DNA of 11,039 nucleotides from Conidiobolus incongruus B7586 (lineage: Eukaryota > Entomophthoromycota > Entomophthoromycetes > Entomophthorales > Conidiobolaceae): positions 1 through 11,039 of the forward strand of contig JNEM01013814.1 of the NCBI GenBank assembly GCA_000697335.1, in the 5' to 3' direction. This document shows, piece after piece, positions 1-8,494 of this stretch. Within the stretch, counting starts at the first letter, position 1. Every line of letters begins with the position of its first letter. The notes beneath the pieces are model-generated. The model saw nothing but the letters and a program-made list of their open reading frames with translations. It was not told the origin of the DNA and made no database searches. A program made the translations under genes and the position numbers.

Positions 1-166
1 ATTTTATAAAAAAACAATATATTTAAATATTACTATATATAGTATTAATCAAATAAAATTTAAGTATATATTTATATAATTAAATATTAAATTAAGATAT
101 CATAAAAACAGATAATTATAAATTTATCTTTAATTCTAAAACCTATCAATAATATTTTATTAATAT

Positions 167-186
167 TATATATATATATATATATA
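167..186. repeat. (TA)n microsatellite
   Basis: A run of about ten TA units in AT-rich intergenic DNA. Two similar runs occur at 1338-1357 and 3877-3897. Their near-equal length (about 20 bases) is notable but is not evidence of function. Confidence 0.85.
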
Positions 187-579
187 ATTTCATAATAATA
201 GTAAGAATTTATATCGAAATTTAATTTTAATATCAAAAGCAAGTTATAAATATTTCAAAAAGTTAATATAAATAAGAAAATATAAATTGTTATAAAGAAT
301 CTCACAAGAAGAAATAAGAGGTTATCATTTACTTTGTTAAACTTATCAAATATAAAAGTATTGAAAAACTAATTTCATACTATTAATGTATTTCAATTTA
401 ATAGATATTATTAATGATATTAATAGTATAGTATATTTATTATCAAATTATTTTAATCTTAATCAATGTAGATATTTTTTTAAAATAAATACCTTAATAA
501 GATAGAATATTTATTTTAAACTAAAGAAAAATTCCTTATTAATATAAAGGTTGGAATTAATAGTTTTTTCTTTGCTGAG

Positions 580-775
580 ATGGAAGTTCTTTGTTATAAT
601 GGAGATCATTCAAATAACTTATATAATAATCAGGTAAGTGCAAATACAATATGGCAGATATCAATATTACTAGAAATTTTTTTTCACTATCTAAAACTTA
701 ATTAACTAATTCATCTGAGATTAATATTAAAGCTTATTTTTTCAGGGATTTATATTTTATATAAGACTTAAATAA
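580..775 (+). CDS. Doubtful two-exon short reading frame (27 residues)
   Basis: An ATG at 580 opens 18 codons ending in CAG, directly followed by a GTAAGT donor at 634. A branch-like TTAACTAAT and a pyrimidine-rich TTTTTTCAG acceptor ending at 745 complete a 112-base intron, after which nine codons run to TAA at 773-775. The first exon begins MEVLCYNGDH and has more G and C than its surroundings. I recognise no family. It could be a first exon surviving from a lost gene, a short transcript, or chance. The splice signals match those of TUP1 in this window, which is the only reason it is listed. Confidence 0.15.
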
Positions 776-1337
776 AGCAAATGAAAATTAATTAATTTTA
801 AACAAATTGAATTAGAAGTGAATTATTAGTTAAAAGTTTCAATTGATAAAGTATTATTTTATTAATAACTTAAAAAACTGTGATTACTAAGATAAATCAA
901 GCAGTCACCTTAGATTATACTCATTTCATTAATCTATTGATTCTATTACTTACTGGCAATGATTCATTTTTGTTGATAAAAATCAACAATAAAAGCCAAT
1001 ATAAGATTATTAAAATAAATTAATACTATGTAATTATCTTTATTACAAAATAATTCAGTGTTTAAATTTTTCTTGTAACACTCTCAAAAGTAATGAATTG
1101 TGACAAGTGTGAGATATTTATTTTATATCAATAACCTTATTTTTAGTAAGCCATTTTGCCTTATTTGGTGAAACCCATTAATTTTCCTTAACTTTATAGT
1201 AACTTATTGTTTACCACTGTATATTCCTTATTTAAGGTTTCAAATCCTATTTGATCCTAAATTTACGGTTATCAGAATGATAGAATTGCTAAAACATAGT
1301 AATGTTTAATGTTATAATAAATTTTTAAGGTATGTAT

Positions 1338-1357
1338 TATATATATATATATATATA
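1338..1357. repeat. (AT)n microsatellite
   Basis: About ten AT units within intergenic DNA, some 310 bases before the promoter block of the dead IF1 copy. Confidence 0.85.
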
Positions 1358-1669
1358 ATTTAGCTATGTTTGTTCCAGAATTGTATTTCATATATTCATA
1401 TCTGAAAATTAGTATTTTAATTCATATCAAGATTTTTTTTCTGTCATGAATGTTTTCAATTATAGTATAATACATAAATATTGATATAAATTATGCAGAA
1501 TGAACATTAGTTTTGATTGACAAAAATTCGAAAAATGCTTGATCAATTCGCATATAAGTATTAATTAATTTAGTCATTTATTATATAACTATTAAACTTT
1601 AATTTTTTACTAATTAATCATTTTAACTCATTCAATGAACCATATTTGAGTGTTTTAAATATAGAATAT

Positions 1670-1734
1670 CCGGCGTCACTAGTCCTTATTTGGGTTAATT
1701 ATCTTCCATCACTATTGAAAATCCAGTATAAAAG
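1670..1734 (+). promoter_or_regulatory. Promoter remnant of the decayed IF1 copy, with TATA box
   Basis: A TATAAAAG box at 1727-1734 is preceded by ATTGAAAAT and TTATCTTCCAT. The block aligns without gaps, at a constant offset of 1278 bases, to the promoter of the intact IF1 gene (2948-3012). The shared parts include GCGT near the upstream edge, TTATC-TCCAT, ATTGAAAAT and GTATAAAAGG. The distance from the TATA box to the codon equivalent to the start is 66 bases in both copies. The two promoters clearly share ancestry; whether this one still fires cannot be told from sequence. Confidence 0.75.
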
Positions 1735-1792
1735 GGACCATTACACTATACTTTGATATTAGTTTTAATCCCTATACAAATCGTATGCCATA

Positions 1793-2029
1793 ACATTAAC
1801 TACAGATACCAACGCTATCTTACGTTGTGCCTCTGCCCATTTACCTACCTTCGCTAGCATTTGTTGCTACTCCCAATAAGATGCTTTCGACCATAGGGAA
1901 AAGGCAGCTGAAAACAGATACATTAGTGAGCATGTGGAGCGAAAATTGGCTAAGTTGAAGGAACAATTATCAAAATTAGAAAGGGAAAAGACAGAGTTGG
2001 AGAAACAGCTTAACAGAAAATCTAAATAA
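1793..2029 (+). pseudogene. Decayed tandem copy of the mitochondrial F1-ATPase inhibitor (IF1) gene
   Basis: This is a paralogue of the intact gene at 3071-3301, read in one frame without indel-type frame loss. About 41 of 75 aligned residues are identical by eye. Two lesions make it a pseudogene: the codon equivalent to the start reads ACA (1793-1795), and the second Gln of the Gln-Gln pair after the presequence is TAA (1877-1879). No in-frame ATG lies upstream before a stop at 1766. Past the TAA, 49 codons stay open to TAA at 2027-2029, three longer than the intact protein. They keep the family pattern A-F, REKA, E, Y-I and the leucine spacing of the coiled coil, but the Arg two residues after the conserved Tyr is Ser. 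Several presequence arginines are changed to Cys or His. Codons often differ synonymously (TTG, GAG), so the copy is old. S. cerevisiae also has an IF1 pair (INH1 and STF1), but I cannot say whether this duplication is related. Confidence 0.85.
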
Positions 2030-2947
2030 TCTCGTCCTCGCATTAATTTCATTCCAAGTCTTTCATTATATTTTTCATGATTTTACTAATCATATTTGAA
2101 TGCTATTATAAATAACAAACCCTTTCTCATCTGAATTCAACAGTTCAAATTATTCTCTTTTATTATAATTAGTCATTATTATTTATGATTCCTACATACT
2201 ATACTATATACAAATCAAGATCATCGCCCAGCAATAATTTTGTACTCATCTGTTAGAAATATTACTTTAAATATTGCAATTAATATCAAGAAAAAATGTA
2301 CTAAATAATAACAATAAGTAATTACAAAATATTTTTATTCTATTCACAAGAGTAATTGCTTTGCAACAATCAATAAAAGTAGTCTCAATTTTGGAAAATC
2401 GATTCAAAAATGATGTCATATGTGAAAATAATTTAACTGATATTTTTAAAAATAACTGAGAAAAATTTAGGAATCGGTACATTTATTTCAACGGATTTTA
2501 AAATGAATTGTAATTTTGAAATAACATCGATTGAAGAAGATCAAAAAAATAATTATTATTTATGTTATTATTACTGATACCTTAGGTATACTACTCATTC
2601 TTTAAAATCTTTTGTTACATTTTTTTTTGAAATTCAAAGTTATTTAAATAATTTATATAATCCAATATATTGGACTGATTAATTTCTTAATCTTTCAAAA
2701 TACTAAAACATCCACAAATAATCTCTTTTTAATTAGTATTTTATATTACATAATTAATTATCTGAGTTACATCTTTATTAAAATAAAAACAATATATGTA
2801 TATTTATAAAATTGTTGATATATACATATATATTTCAAAAAATTATAATATTGTCATGTTAATTTAATCAAAAATAGTATTTGTTTTTGATTATGTTTGA
2901 TTGAAAACCTGTATTACTGCTGTGACCAATATTTTCACATCAAAAAT
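2030..2947. other. AT-rich spacer between the two IF1 copies
   Basis: No supported gene. A 71-codon frame on the minus strand (2482-2267) is rich in Phe, Leu, Asn and Ile, as expected from chance translation of AT-rich DNA, and shows no domain. The spacer contains a perfect 14-base palindrome at 2661-2674 (TCCAATATATTGGA) and an AT-rich inverted repeat at 2792-2833. I see no similarity between the DNA downstream of the dead copy and that downstream of the intact one, so the duplicated unit appears to stop near the coding end. Confidence 0.6.
2661..2674. repeat. Perfect 14-base palindrome
   Basis: TCCAATATATTGGA reads the same on both strands. It contains CCAAT on each strand, but it lies about 340 bases upstream of the IF1 TATA box, so a role as a CCAAT-factor site is only a possibility. 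Confidence 0.5.
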
Positions 2948-3012
2948 GCTGCGTTATTCGCTCTGATTCAATTTCGTTATCATCCATATCCATTGAAAAT
3001 AGGGTATAAAAG
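2948..3012 (+). promoter_or_regulatory. IF1 gene promoter with TATA box
   Basis: TATAAAAG lies at 3005-3012, 66 bases before the start codon. Upstream sequence to about 2948 aligns without gaps to the promoter of the decayed copy, about 19 of 33 positions matching in the upstream part and more near the TATA box. Blocks kept in both copies (GCGT near 2951, TTATC-TCCAT, ATTGAAAAT) are the best candidates for functional elements, since the rest has diverged. A TTACGTA motif, resembling a bZIP half-palindrome, follows the TATA box near 3018. Confidence 0.7.
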
Positions 3013-3070
3013 GAAGAATTACGTAGGAGTTAAAAAATATTTTTAATTATTTCTTAAATTGTATAACATA

Positions 3071-3301
3071 ATGTTGACTACTACTACTACTAACACCATC
3101 TTACGCCGTGCTTCCGCTCGTTTACCTACTGTCGCCAGTGTTCGTTATTATGCTCAACAAAATGCCTTCGAAGAAAAGGAAAAGGCCGCTGAAAACAAAT
3201 ACATCCGTGAACAAGAAAAGGCCAAGCTCGCTGAATTAAAGAAAAAGCTTGAAGAGCTCAAGAAGCAAACTGAAGACTTAGAAAAGTCTCTCAACAATTA
3301 A
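3071..3301 (+). CDS. INH1: Mitochondrial F1-ATPase inhibitor IF1
   Basis: This 76-residue protein belongs to the IATP (IF1/INH1) family, which binds the F1 part of mitochondrial ATP synthase and blocks ATP hydrolysis when the membrane potential collapses. Residues 1-27 look like a matrix presequence: Thr-rich, with Arg at 12, 13, 17 and 25 and no acidic residue. RYY before Ala28 fits an R-3 type processing site, leaving about 49 mature residues. The mature part carries the inhibitory core pattern: Ala-Phe at 32-33, KEKA, Glu40, Tyr43, Arg45 and L-A-E-L-K. A Lys/Glu/Leu heptad coiled coil follows to the end. The mature chain is shorter than the yeast (63) and bovine (84) proteins and has no histidine. 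The ATG at 3071 is chosen over upstream in-frame codons because none of those is ATG and because the TATA spacing matches the duplicate. There is no intron. A decayed copy lies 1.3 kb upstream. Confidence 0.92.
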   Translation: MLTTTTTNTILRRASARLPTVASVRYYAQQNAFEEKEKAAENKYIREQEKAKLAELKKKLEELKKQTEDLEKSLNN

Positions 3302-3320
3302 ATCTCAATAATATCAAGTA

Positions 3321-3326
3321 AATAAA
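3321..3326 (+). promoter_or_regulatory. Possible polyadenylation signal of the IF1 gene
   Basis: An AATAAA hexamer begins 20 bases after the stop codon at 3299-3301. Fungal poly(A) signals are loose and the DNA is AT-rich, so this may be chance. Confidence 0.3.
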
Positions 3327-3876
3327 CTCAATTCAATATAATATTTATACAAATTACTTGTGAAGATTGATTTGTATACTAGCTTTTTTATTAATCATTT
3401 AAGTGTCAGTCCTTGAATTTGACTACTTGATCTGAATAATATTGAATTACAGCATCAGCTCAAAGCTCATACACATACAAAGAAACGTATATAGATATAG
3501 TAATTTAATGAAACATCAGGTTCAATCTATTCACATTTTTATAATCGAAAAAGAATCATAATTGATGATCTTGATTACGTAAGCAAGCTTCTTGATGAAT
3601 TGTCAATTACCTCGAGTTTAGTAAACTATTTAAAATAATACCAGTATAATGATACCAATTAATGAACACACAATAAATATATCTTAGAGGAATCAAAAAT
3701 ATGGATTGAAGAGATTATTAATGCCAAAGAAGGGTTTAATATAATTCTAGATATAGATCAAGAACATCCTCTTAATTAAAACAATATTCCAAGAACCTTC
3801 AAACCTAGTTGAAAAAAAGGTCACATGATAGAGGTTGACCTGAGATCAAACTTTATTAATTATCCAAACATATCAA

Positions 3877-3897
3877 ATATATATATATATATATATA
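3877..3897. repeat. (AT)n microsatellite
   Basis: About ten AT units in the long TUP1 upstream region. Confidence 0.85.
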
Positions 3898-5044
3898 ATC
3901 TATTTTTTTATTTATAAACTATATATTAATCTTGAATAGAGATTAATCAAATATTTATAAACAATAACTAAATACCGTAAAGCATTCTTTAGTTTAAAAA
4001 CACGATTTTGAGAATAATTTATTGGAGTCTTGGAGTCACAAATATTAAACTAAATGTTTACCAAATTTTAAATAAAAACTGCCAATTTTTATTATCAAAA
4101 TATTCCGATTGGTAAAATAATCTGAATGTTATGTATATAATTTGAACTATATTTTGAGCCCTTTGAATCCTTTGATTCCAATCAAATCAATAATTTAATT
4201 TTTAAGGTAGTTCAAAATTAAAATTCATTAAAAGGTTACTATCCATTTGATTGAATAAAATTGTTAATATAAATAATTTTGAATAAAAATGATATATATT
4301 AATTTTATTCCTGATAAAGACTTTACAATGAAGTATAAACACATTTGTATTGAAAAATTGAGTTCAAAGTGATACATAGATATAATATAGAGTCTAATCA
4401 AATAATTTCATATTGGAAAATTGTAATTATTATAATTTTGTATAGATCTAGTTTGAATAAATCTTATTTAGTTTCAAACATTCTAATTTAAATTATTTAG
4501 TTTATAATTAAAAAATCAACTTCCAAACTCAAGAATTCAATATTCAATTATAGCAATTTTTATAAATTAAACTTGTTAAAGTTAAGAAGATACCTGAATT
4601 GAGATATAGATTCTATTTTTAGTACCGATTATACTTAAAAAATTTAATTAATTTATTATTATCAAATAATTTGTTAGATAAAATCAAAAGGATAATATCC
4701 AATCAAATTCAAATAGAAAAAAATTTATTTGTTTGGACAAAATCTCTTAATTATATCATTCATGCTAATAAATTTTATTTTTGTTCATTATTAACTATCA
4801 AATAGGACAAATGACGAATAAGCTAAGAGCAGTGTGACAATAAAACAAATAAATTATCATTCATCGCGTTTACCTAAATGAAATAAAATTTCAATCCACT
4901 ATTTTGTCAGTTTTAAACTTTGTTTTATTTCCGAGTACTAGACACATTTTCAATTGGAATTCAATTTATTTTTATCTAATTCAATTTAATCACTGTTTTT
5001 AATAACTATAATTAACTAAAGTATACTTTAATCCAGTTTTACTT

Positions 5045-7326
5045 ATGTCAAATATATATAACCAACCTCACAGAGGTAGTATTACCGCTAATGGTACTAC
5101 TACTGCTTCCAGAATCAATGAATTACTCGAATCAATCAGTAAGGAGTACTCTATTTTGAGTCAAGAAGCTGTTTCTATTAAACAGCAAAAAGAAGAAGCT
5201 GAAAATAAAGGTAAGTAGATTTCTACTCTATCCTAAAGATTATAATTTATTTCTTTATAAAAATAGTCGCTATGCAACTTAATGAAGTTAATATATTTTC
5301 TCAAACTTTATTTGAAATCGAAACTGCTTTCGATAAAATGAAAAAACAGTAAGTGAGTTATCCAAGAATTCTCCTTGATTTAATGCGTTTATATAATATA
5401 TATCTCTTAACCACCCTTAAATTAGATATGAAGAAGAAATTTTTAAGCTTAGAAAACAACTTGAACAAAGAGATGGAGCCCCACCATCAAGTACAATGAA
5501 TAAGAATCCCCCACAAGGAAATCATAGTGCTTCTTATAATCCTACTAACCCTCCTCCAATTTCTGGTCCTACATCTTTACCACCTAATTCATACCCAGTA
5601 CCATCTAATACTACCCCTGGAAATTCTAAATATCTTGGCAATAATTCCAATGAAGTTAATGGAAATCGCCCTCAAAGTCCATCAGAAGGAGCCAATAAAC
5701 GCTCTCGTATAGACGGTGAACCCTCTCCATATGGTAACAATAATAACAGCTCATATAACGGTAATAACTCAATTCGTAACAAAGGACCCAATAACGTAAG
5801 TACAAAAACAAATATTAAATATTTATACTAACTATTCTTTCAATAGGCACCCACTAGTGAAGCTACCGATCCTAGCTTTAAGAATAATACCAACAATAAC
5901 AGTAATCCTAACTCAAAACCACCTGCTGCTAATTCTGCACCTCCTAATGAATCAAACAATGCTCCTTCTGCAAGGAGCAATACTGGCAATGCTAATACAA
6001 ATACCACTGCCAATAATGAAACCAACTTGATCACTGATCTCGATCCAAACCAGGTTAGTTCTCAACACAAGAGAGAAGGTGAGAATTGGTTTGCCATTTT
6101 CAACCCCAAGATTCCAAGAGTGTTGAATGTAGAATTAATCCAGACATTCGATCACAATAGCGTTGTTTGCTGTGTTCGCTTCAGCCATGATGGCAAATAC
6201 TTAGCCACTGGATGCAATACCAGTGCCCAAATTTATGATGTTACCTCTCTTCGTCAAATCTGCACATTAATTGACGATACTGAACCCGATCCAGATGCTT
6301 ATATCAGATCCGTTTGCTTTAGCCCTGACAACAAATTACTCGCTGCAGGTGGCGAAGATCAGATGATTCGTGTTTGGGATATCTCATCCAGAAGAGTGAT
6401 CCACCTATTCCAAGGACACGAATTAGATATTTATGCTTTAGAATTCTCTTTGGATGGAAAATTCTTAGTATCAGGCTCTGGAGATCATACAGTTCGCGTT
6501 TGGGATATTGAAAGTGCCAAATGTATTCATAAATTTGTTATTGAGAATCCTGACAATCCCGAACCTGGAGTTACATGCGTTGCAATTTCACCTAACTCTA
6601 AATTTATCGCTGCTGGTTGTTTGGATAAAATTGTTCGCGTCTGGGATGCTAGAACAGGTGTTCTCTTAGAAAAGTTCGAAGGTCATGGCGATGGTGTCTA
6701 CTCTGTTGCTTTCTTCCCAGATAGTATCTGATTTTATTAGATAAGTTTGTTTTCAGTTTAACTAACCTTATTTAATTTTAGACCTTACACTTGTTTCTGG
6801 ATCTCTCGATTTTACACTCAAACTTTGGAAATTAGGCCCAGATGCTGCTGAAGGAACCCCATCCAAACCCTCTGCACCTTGTCTCTTAAGCTATGCTGGA
6901 CACAAAGTAAGCATTGCACTTTCTAACTATTGTTTCAATTTTAATATTTTTATAACAGGATTTCGTCTTATCCGTTGGTATTTCACCATGTGGAAAATGG
7001 ATAATGTCTGGCTCTAAAGACCGAGGTGTCCAATTTTGGGATCCTAAAACAGCTCAAACACAGTTCATGCTCCAAGGACATAAAAATTCAGGTAACCATT
7101 TTCACATTTTTTAGTTTTATTTTCAAAGTTTCATAATACTATTAAACAAATTGTCTATATAACATCCGATACTAATCCCCAATTTGTAGTAATCTCAGTA
7201 GCATTCAGTCCATGCGGCCAACTCTTCGCGACAGGATCTGGCGATATGAAAGCGAAACTATGGTCGTACAAAAACATCGCACCTCCAACTTCTAACAACC
7301 CATCGGAGGGAGAACGCAAGAACTAA
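5045..7326 (+). CDS. TUP1: Transcriptional co-repressor Tup1 (7 exons, 629 residues)
   Basis: Tup1 is the WD40 scaffold of the nuclear Tup1-Cyc8(Ssn6) complex, brought to promoters by DNA-binding repressors. Exons: 5045-5210, 5267-5348, 5426-5795, 5847-6723, 6782-6906, 6959-7091, 7190-7326. Introns are 56, 77, 51, 58, 52 and 98 bases, GT-AG, most with a branch-like TAAC/TAAT (TACTAAC at 5826). The exons total 1890 bases in one open frame. Residues 22-98 form the Tup1 N-terminal helix (RINELLESI, later [14 protein letters not shown]), which tetramerises and binds Cyc8. Residues 101-265 are an Asn/Pro/Ser-rich linker with a basic KRSR at 174-177, a possible nuclear signal. Seven WD40 repeats fill about 300-615; several end in VWD, and the propeller opens with [17 protein letters not shown], typical of Tup1. 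The short C-terminal tail ([14 protein letters not shown]) is unremarkable. The ATG at 5045 starts close before the N-terminal domain and nothing indicates an earlier start. Confidence 0.95.
5796..5846 (+). other. TUP1 intron 3 (between linker exons)
   Basis: GTAAGT donor, TACTAAC branch site at 5826-5832, CAATAG acceptor, 51 bases. The length is a multiple of three, but the intron carries an in-frame TAA, so a retained intron would end the protein after the tetramerisation helix and most of the linker, with no WD40 propeller. It lies at phase 0 between Asn206 and Ala207. Confidence 0.88.
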
Positions 7327-8168
7327 ACCACTAACCCAATCCAACAATTCGAACATACGTTTCAATGGTACATAGCTCACACTCAATCTGATTGAATTTT
7401 AATTATAAAAATTTAACTCTTTCAACAACCATAAAAATTTAACTCAATTTTACAGTTTATAGCTGGAAATTATGACTTAATATAGGTGATTCTTATTATA
7501 TATAATATAAGATCATTTGCTTTAAACTAAATATTTTATATTTTTTTTTGAATTATTATAACTTGTATATGATTTTAAATTAATTCTAAATTTTGTAAGA
7601 CATATAATCCATATTCATTGATTTTTGAATATCTAAATATGGATTTTTTTAAATATTACAATACTATGTTTAATTAATTAAATTTTTGTCAGAATAATTT
7701 TATTTTTTTATTAATTGAATTTTTAAATAATATGTAATTTAAATTTTTTTTACAAAATTGCAGCAATTAATTTAACCAATTATATTGATTAATTTCACTC
7801 CTAATTTCTCAATAGAAATAAAAATTTTAATTAAAAAACAAGATAATAGCTCATTTATTGAATTAAAATGAACTGGTTATATTTTATAAAAAAAGTGTTA
7901 TGATTGAATTATATATTTATAATTATTTTATAAAAAACAAATATCTTTTGATATATTAATTATTATATAAACTTTAAAAAAGGAAACATTTTTATATATT
8001 TAAAATCTAACATAATATATATTCAAATACTTAAATTTTTAGCATTTTAATTAAATATTTTTTTATTTTTATTATAAAATTAAAGAAATGGGAAATTTTT
8101 TAATTTTGAATTTTTCATATATATTATTAGTTTGAAATAAATAAATATATATAAAATTAATAGGAAAT
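7327..8168. other. Very AT-rich region downstream of TUP1
   Basis: No gene or transposon part was recognised. The first about 150 bases keep moderate C content and presumably hold the TUP1 3' untranslated region; after about 7480 the sequence is almost purely A and T with homopolymer runs. This is the entry into the transposon-bearing AT-rich block that continues to the end of the window. Confidence 0.6.
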
Positions 8169-8170
8169 TA

Positions 8171-8205
8171 CACTAACCTGCAAAAGTGAGTTATAAAATC
8201 AAAAA
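8171..8205 (+). repeat. Left outer terminal inverted repeat of the Tc1 element
   Basis: It matches the reverse complement of 9705-9739 at 32 of 35 positions. It keeps TGCAAAAGTGAG where the right end reads TATAAAAGTAAG; all three differences are C-to-T in CpA (or G-to-A in TpG). Confidence 0.9.
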
Positions 8206-8355
8206 TATATATATATTAATTAATAACTAAAACAATTGTATATATTAGATTACTTGAAATTATAATATATAATTAATGTATATTATTTAATAATAAATAA
8301 ATATATTTAGATATATATAATAAACTATTAGAAAATATTAACCCTTAATATTTAA

Positions 8356-8388
8356 CCAAGATAAGTTATAAATTTGTAGGTTTTTGAG
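8356..8388 (+). repeat. Left inner direct-repeat unit of the Tc1 element
   Basis: It pairs as an inverted copy with 9521-9555 and shares AAGTTATAAA with the outer unit in direct orientation. In IR/DR elements such internal units are transposase binding sites; that role is inferred here from position and similarity. Confidence 0.8.
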
Positions 8389-8494
8389 ATAAAGGGATAT
8401 ATTTAATAATATATAACCATATCTTTTTTTTCACTTTGTTATTATTTTATATAATATTTTACAGATATACTAAATTTTTTTTATTAGTATTACT

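Larger units (their letters stand above)
1..1669. other. AT-rich intergenic region, no convincing gene
   Basis: No long reading frame with recognisable protein content is present on either strand. The stretch holds (TA)n runs at 167-186 and 1338-1357, a perfect 8-base stem with a 4-base loop at 970-989, and one short reading frame with a plausible intron (580-775), listed separately. I looked for tRNA-like boxes around 1230-1260 and found no cloverleaf. The far end (about 1670) marks where similarity to the IF1 promoter begins. Confidence 0.6.
3302..5044. other. Long AT-rich intergenic region upstream of TUP1
   Basis: No coding region could be supported in these 1.7 kb on either strand. Noted sites are a perfect TTACGTAA palindrome at 3575-3582 (a typical bZIP/ATF-type core), an inverted pair AGGTCA (3818-3823) and TGACCT (3836-3841) with TCACATGA overlapping the first arm, and an (AT)n run at 3877-3897. 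Close to TUP1 there is a short ATG-led frame of eight codons at 4811-4837 and ATG-AAA-TAA at 4878; these would be upstream frames if the transcript starts before them. No clear TATA box lies just before the TUP1 start. Confidence 0.55.

Noticed and set aside
970-989. 8-base hairpin as a terminator
   Set aside because: No adjacent gene, and intrinsic hairpin terminators are not expected in nuclear fungal DNA; such stems are common by chance in AT-rich sequence.
1225-1260. tRNA B-box-like GTTTCAAATCC
   Set aside because: No matching A box or cloverleaf stems could be folded around it.
1862-1882. An intron or recoding event that would bypass the stop in the upstream IF1 copy
   Set aside because: No donor/branch/acceptor set of workable size surrounds the stop, and TAA is used as a true stop by IF1 and TUP1, so neither splicing nor reassigned TAA is supported; the missing start codon also remains.
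1867-2052. 61-codon minus-strand frame over the dead IF1 copy
   Set aside because: It is the antisense shadow of the IF1 pseudogene, whose sense frame matches the intact paralogue residue by residue.
2267-2482. 71-codon minus-strand frame
   Set aside because: Composition is that of translated AT-rich DNA (Phe, Leu, Asn, Ile), with no domain, no splice signals and no related sequence in the window.
3059-3070. Upstream extension of IF1 by four codons (TTG start)
   Set aside because: No ATG there; the first ATG at 3071 begins a good presequence and its 66-base distance to the TATA box is repeated in the duplicate.
5527-5712. 61-codon plus-strand frame inside TUP1 exon 3
   Set aside because: Leu/Ile-rich shadow of the Asn/Pro-rich Tup1 linker in another frame.
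5840-6034. 64-codon minus-strand frame resembling a membrane protein
   Set aside because: Its Leu/Ala/Val runs are the antisense reading of Asn/Ser/Ala codons of the Tup1 linker in exon 4.
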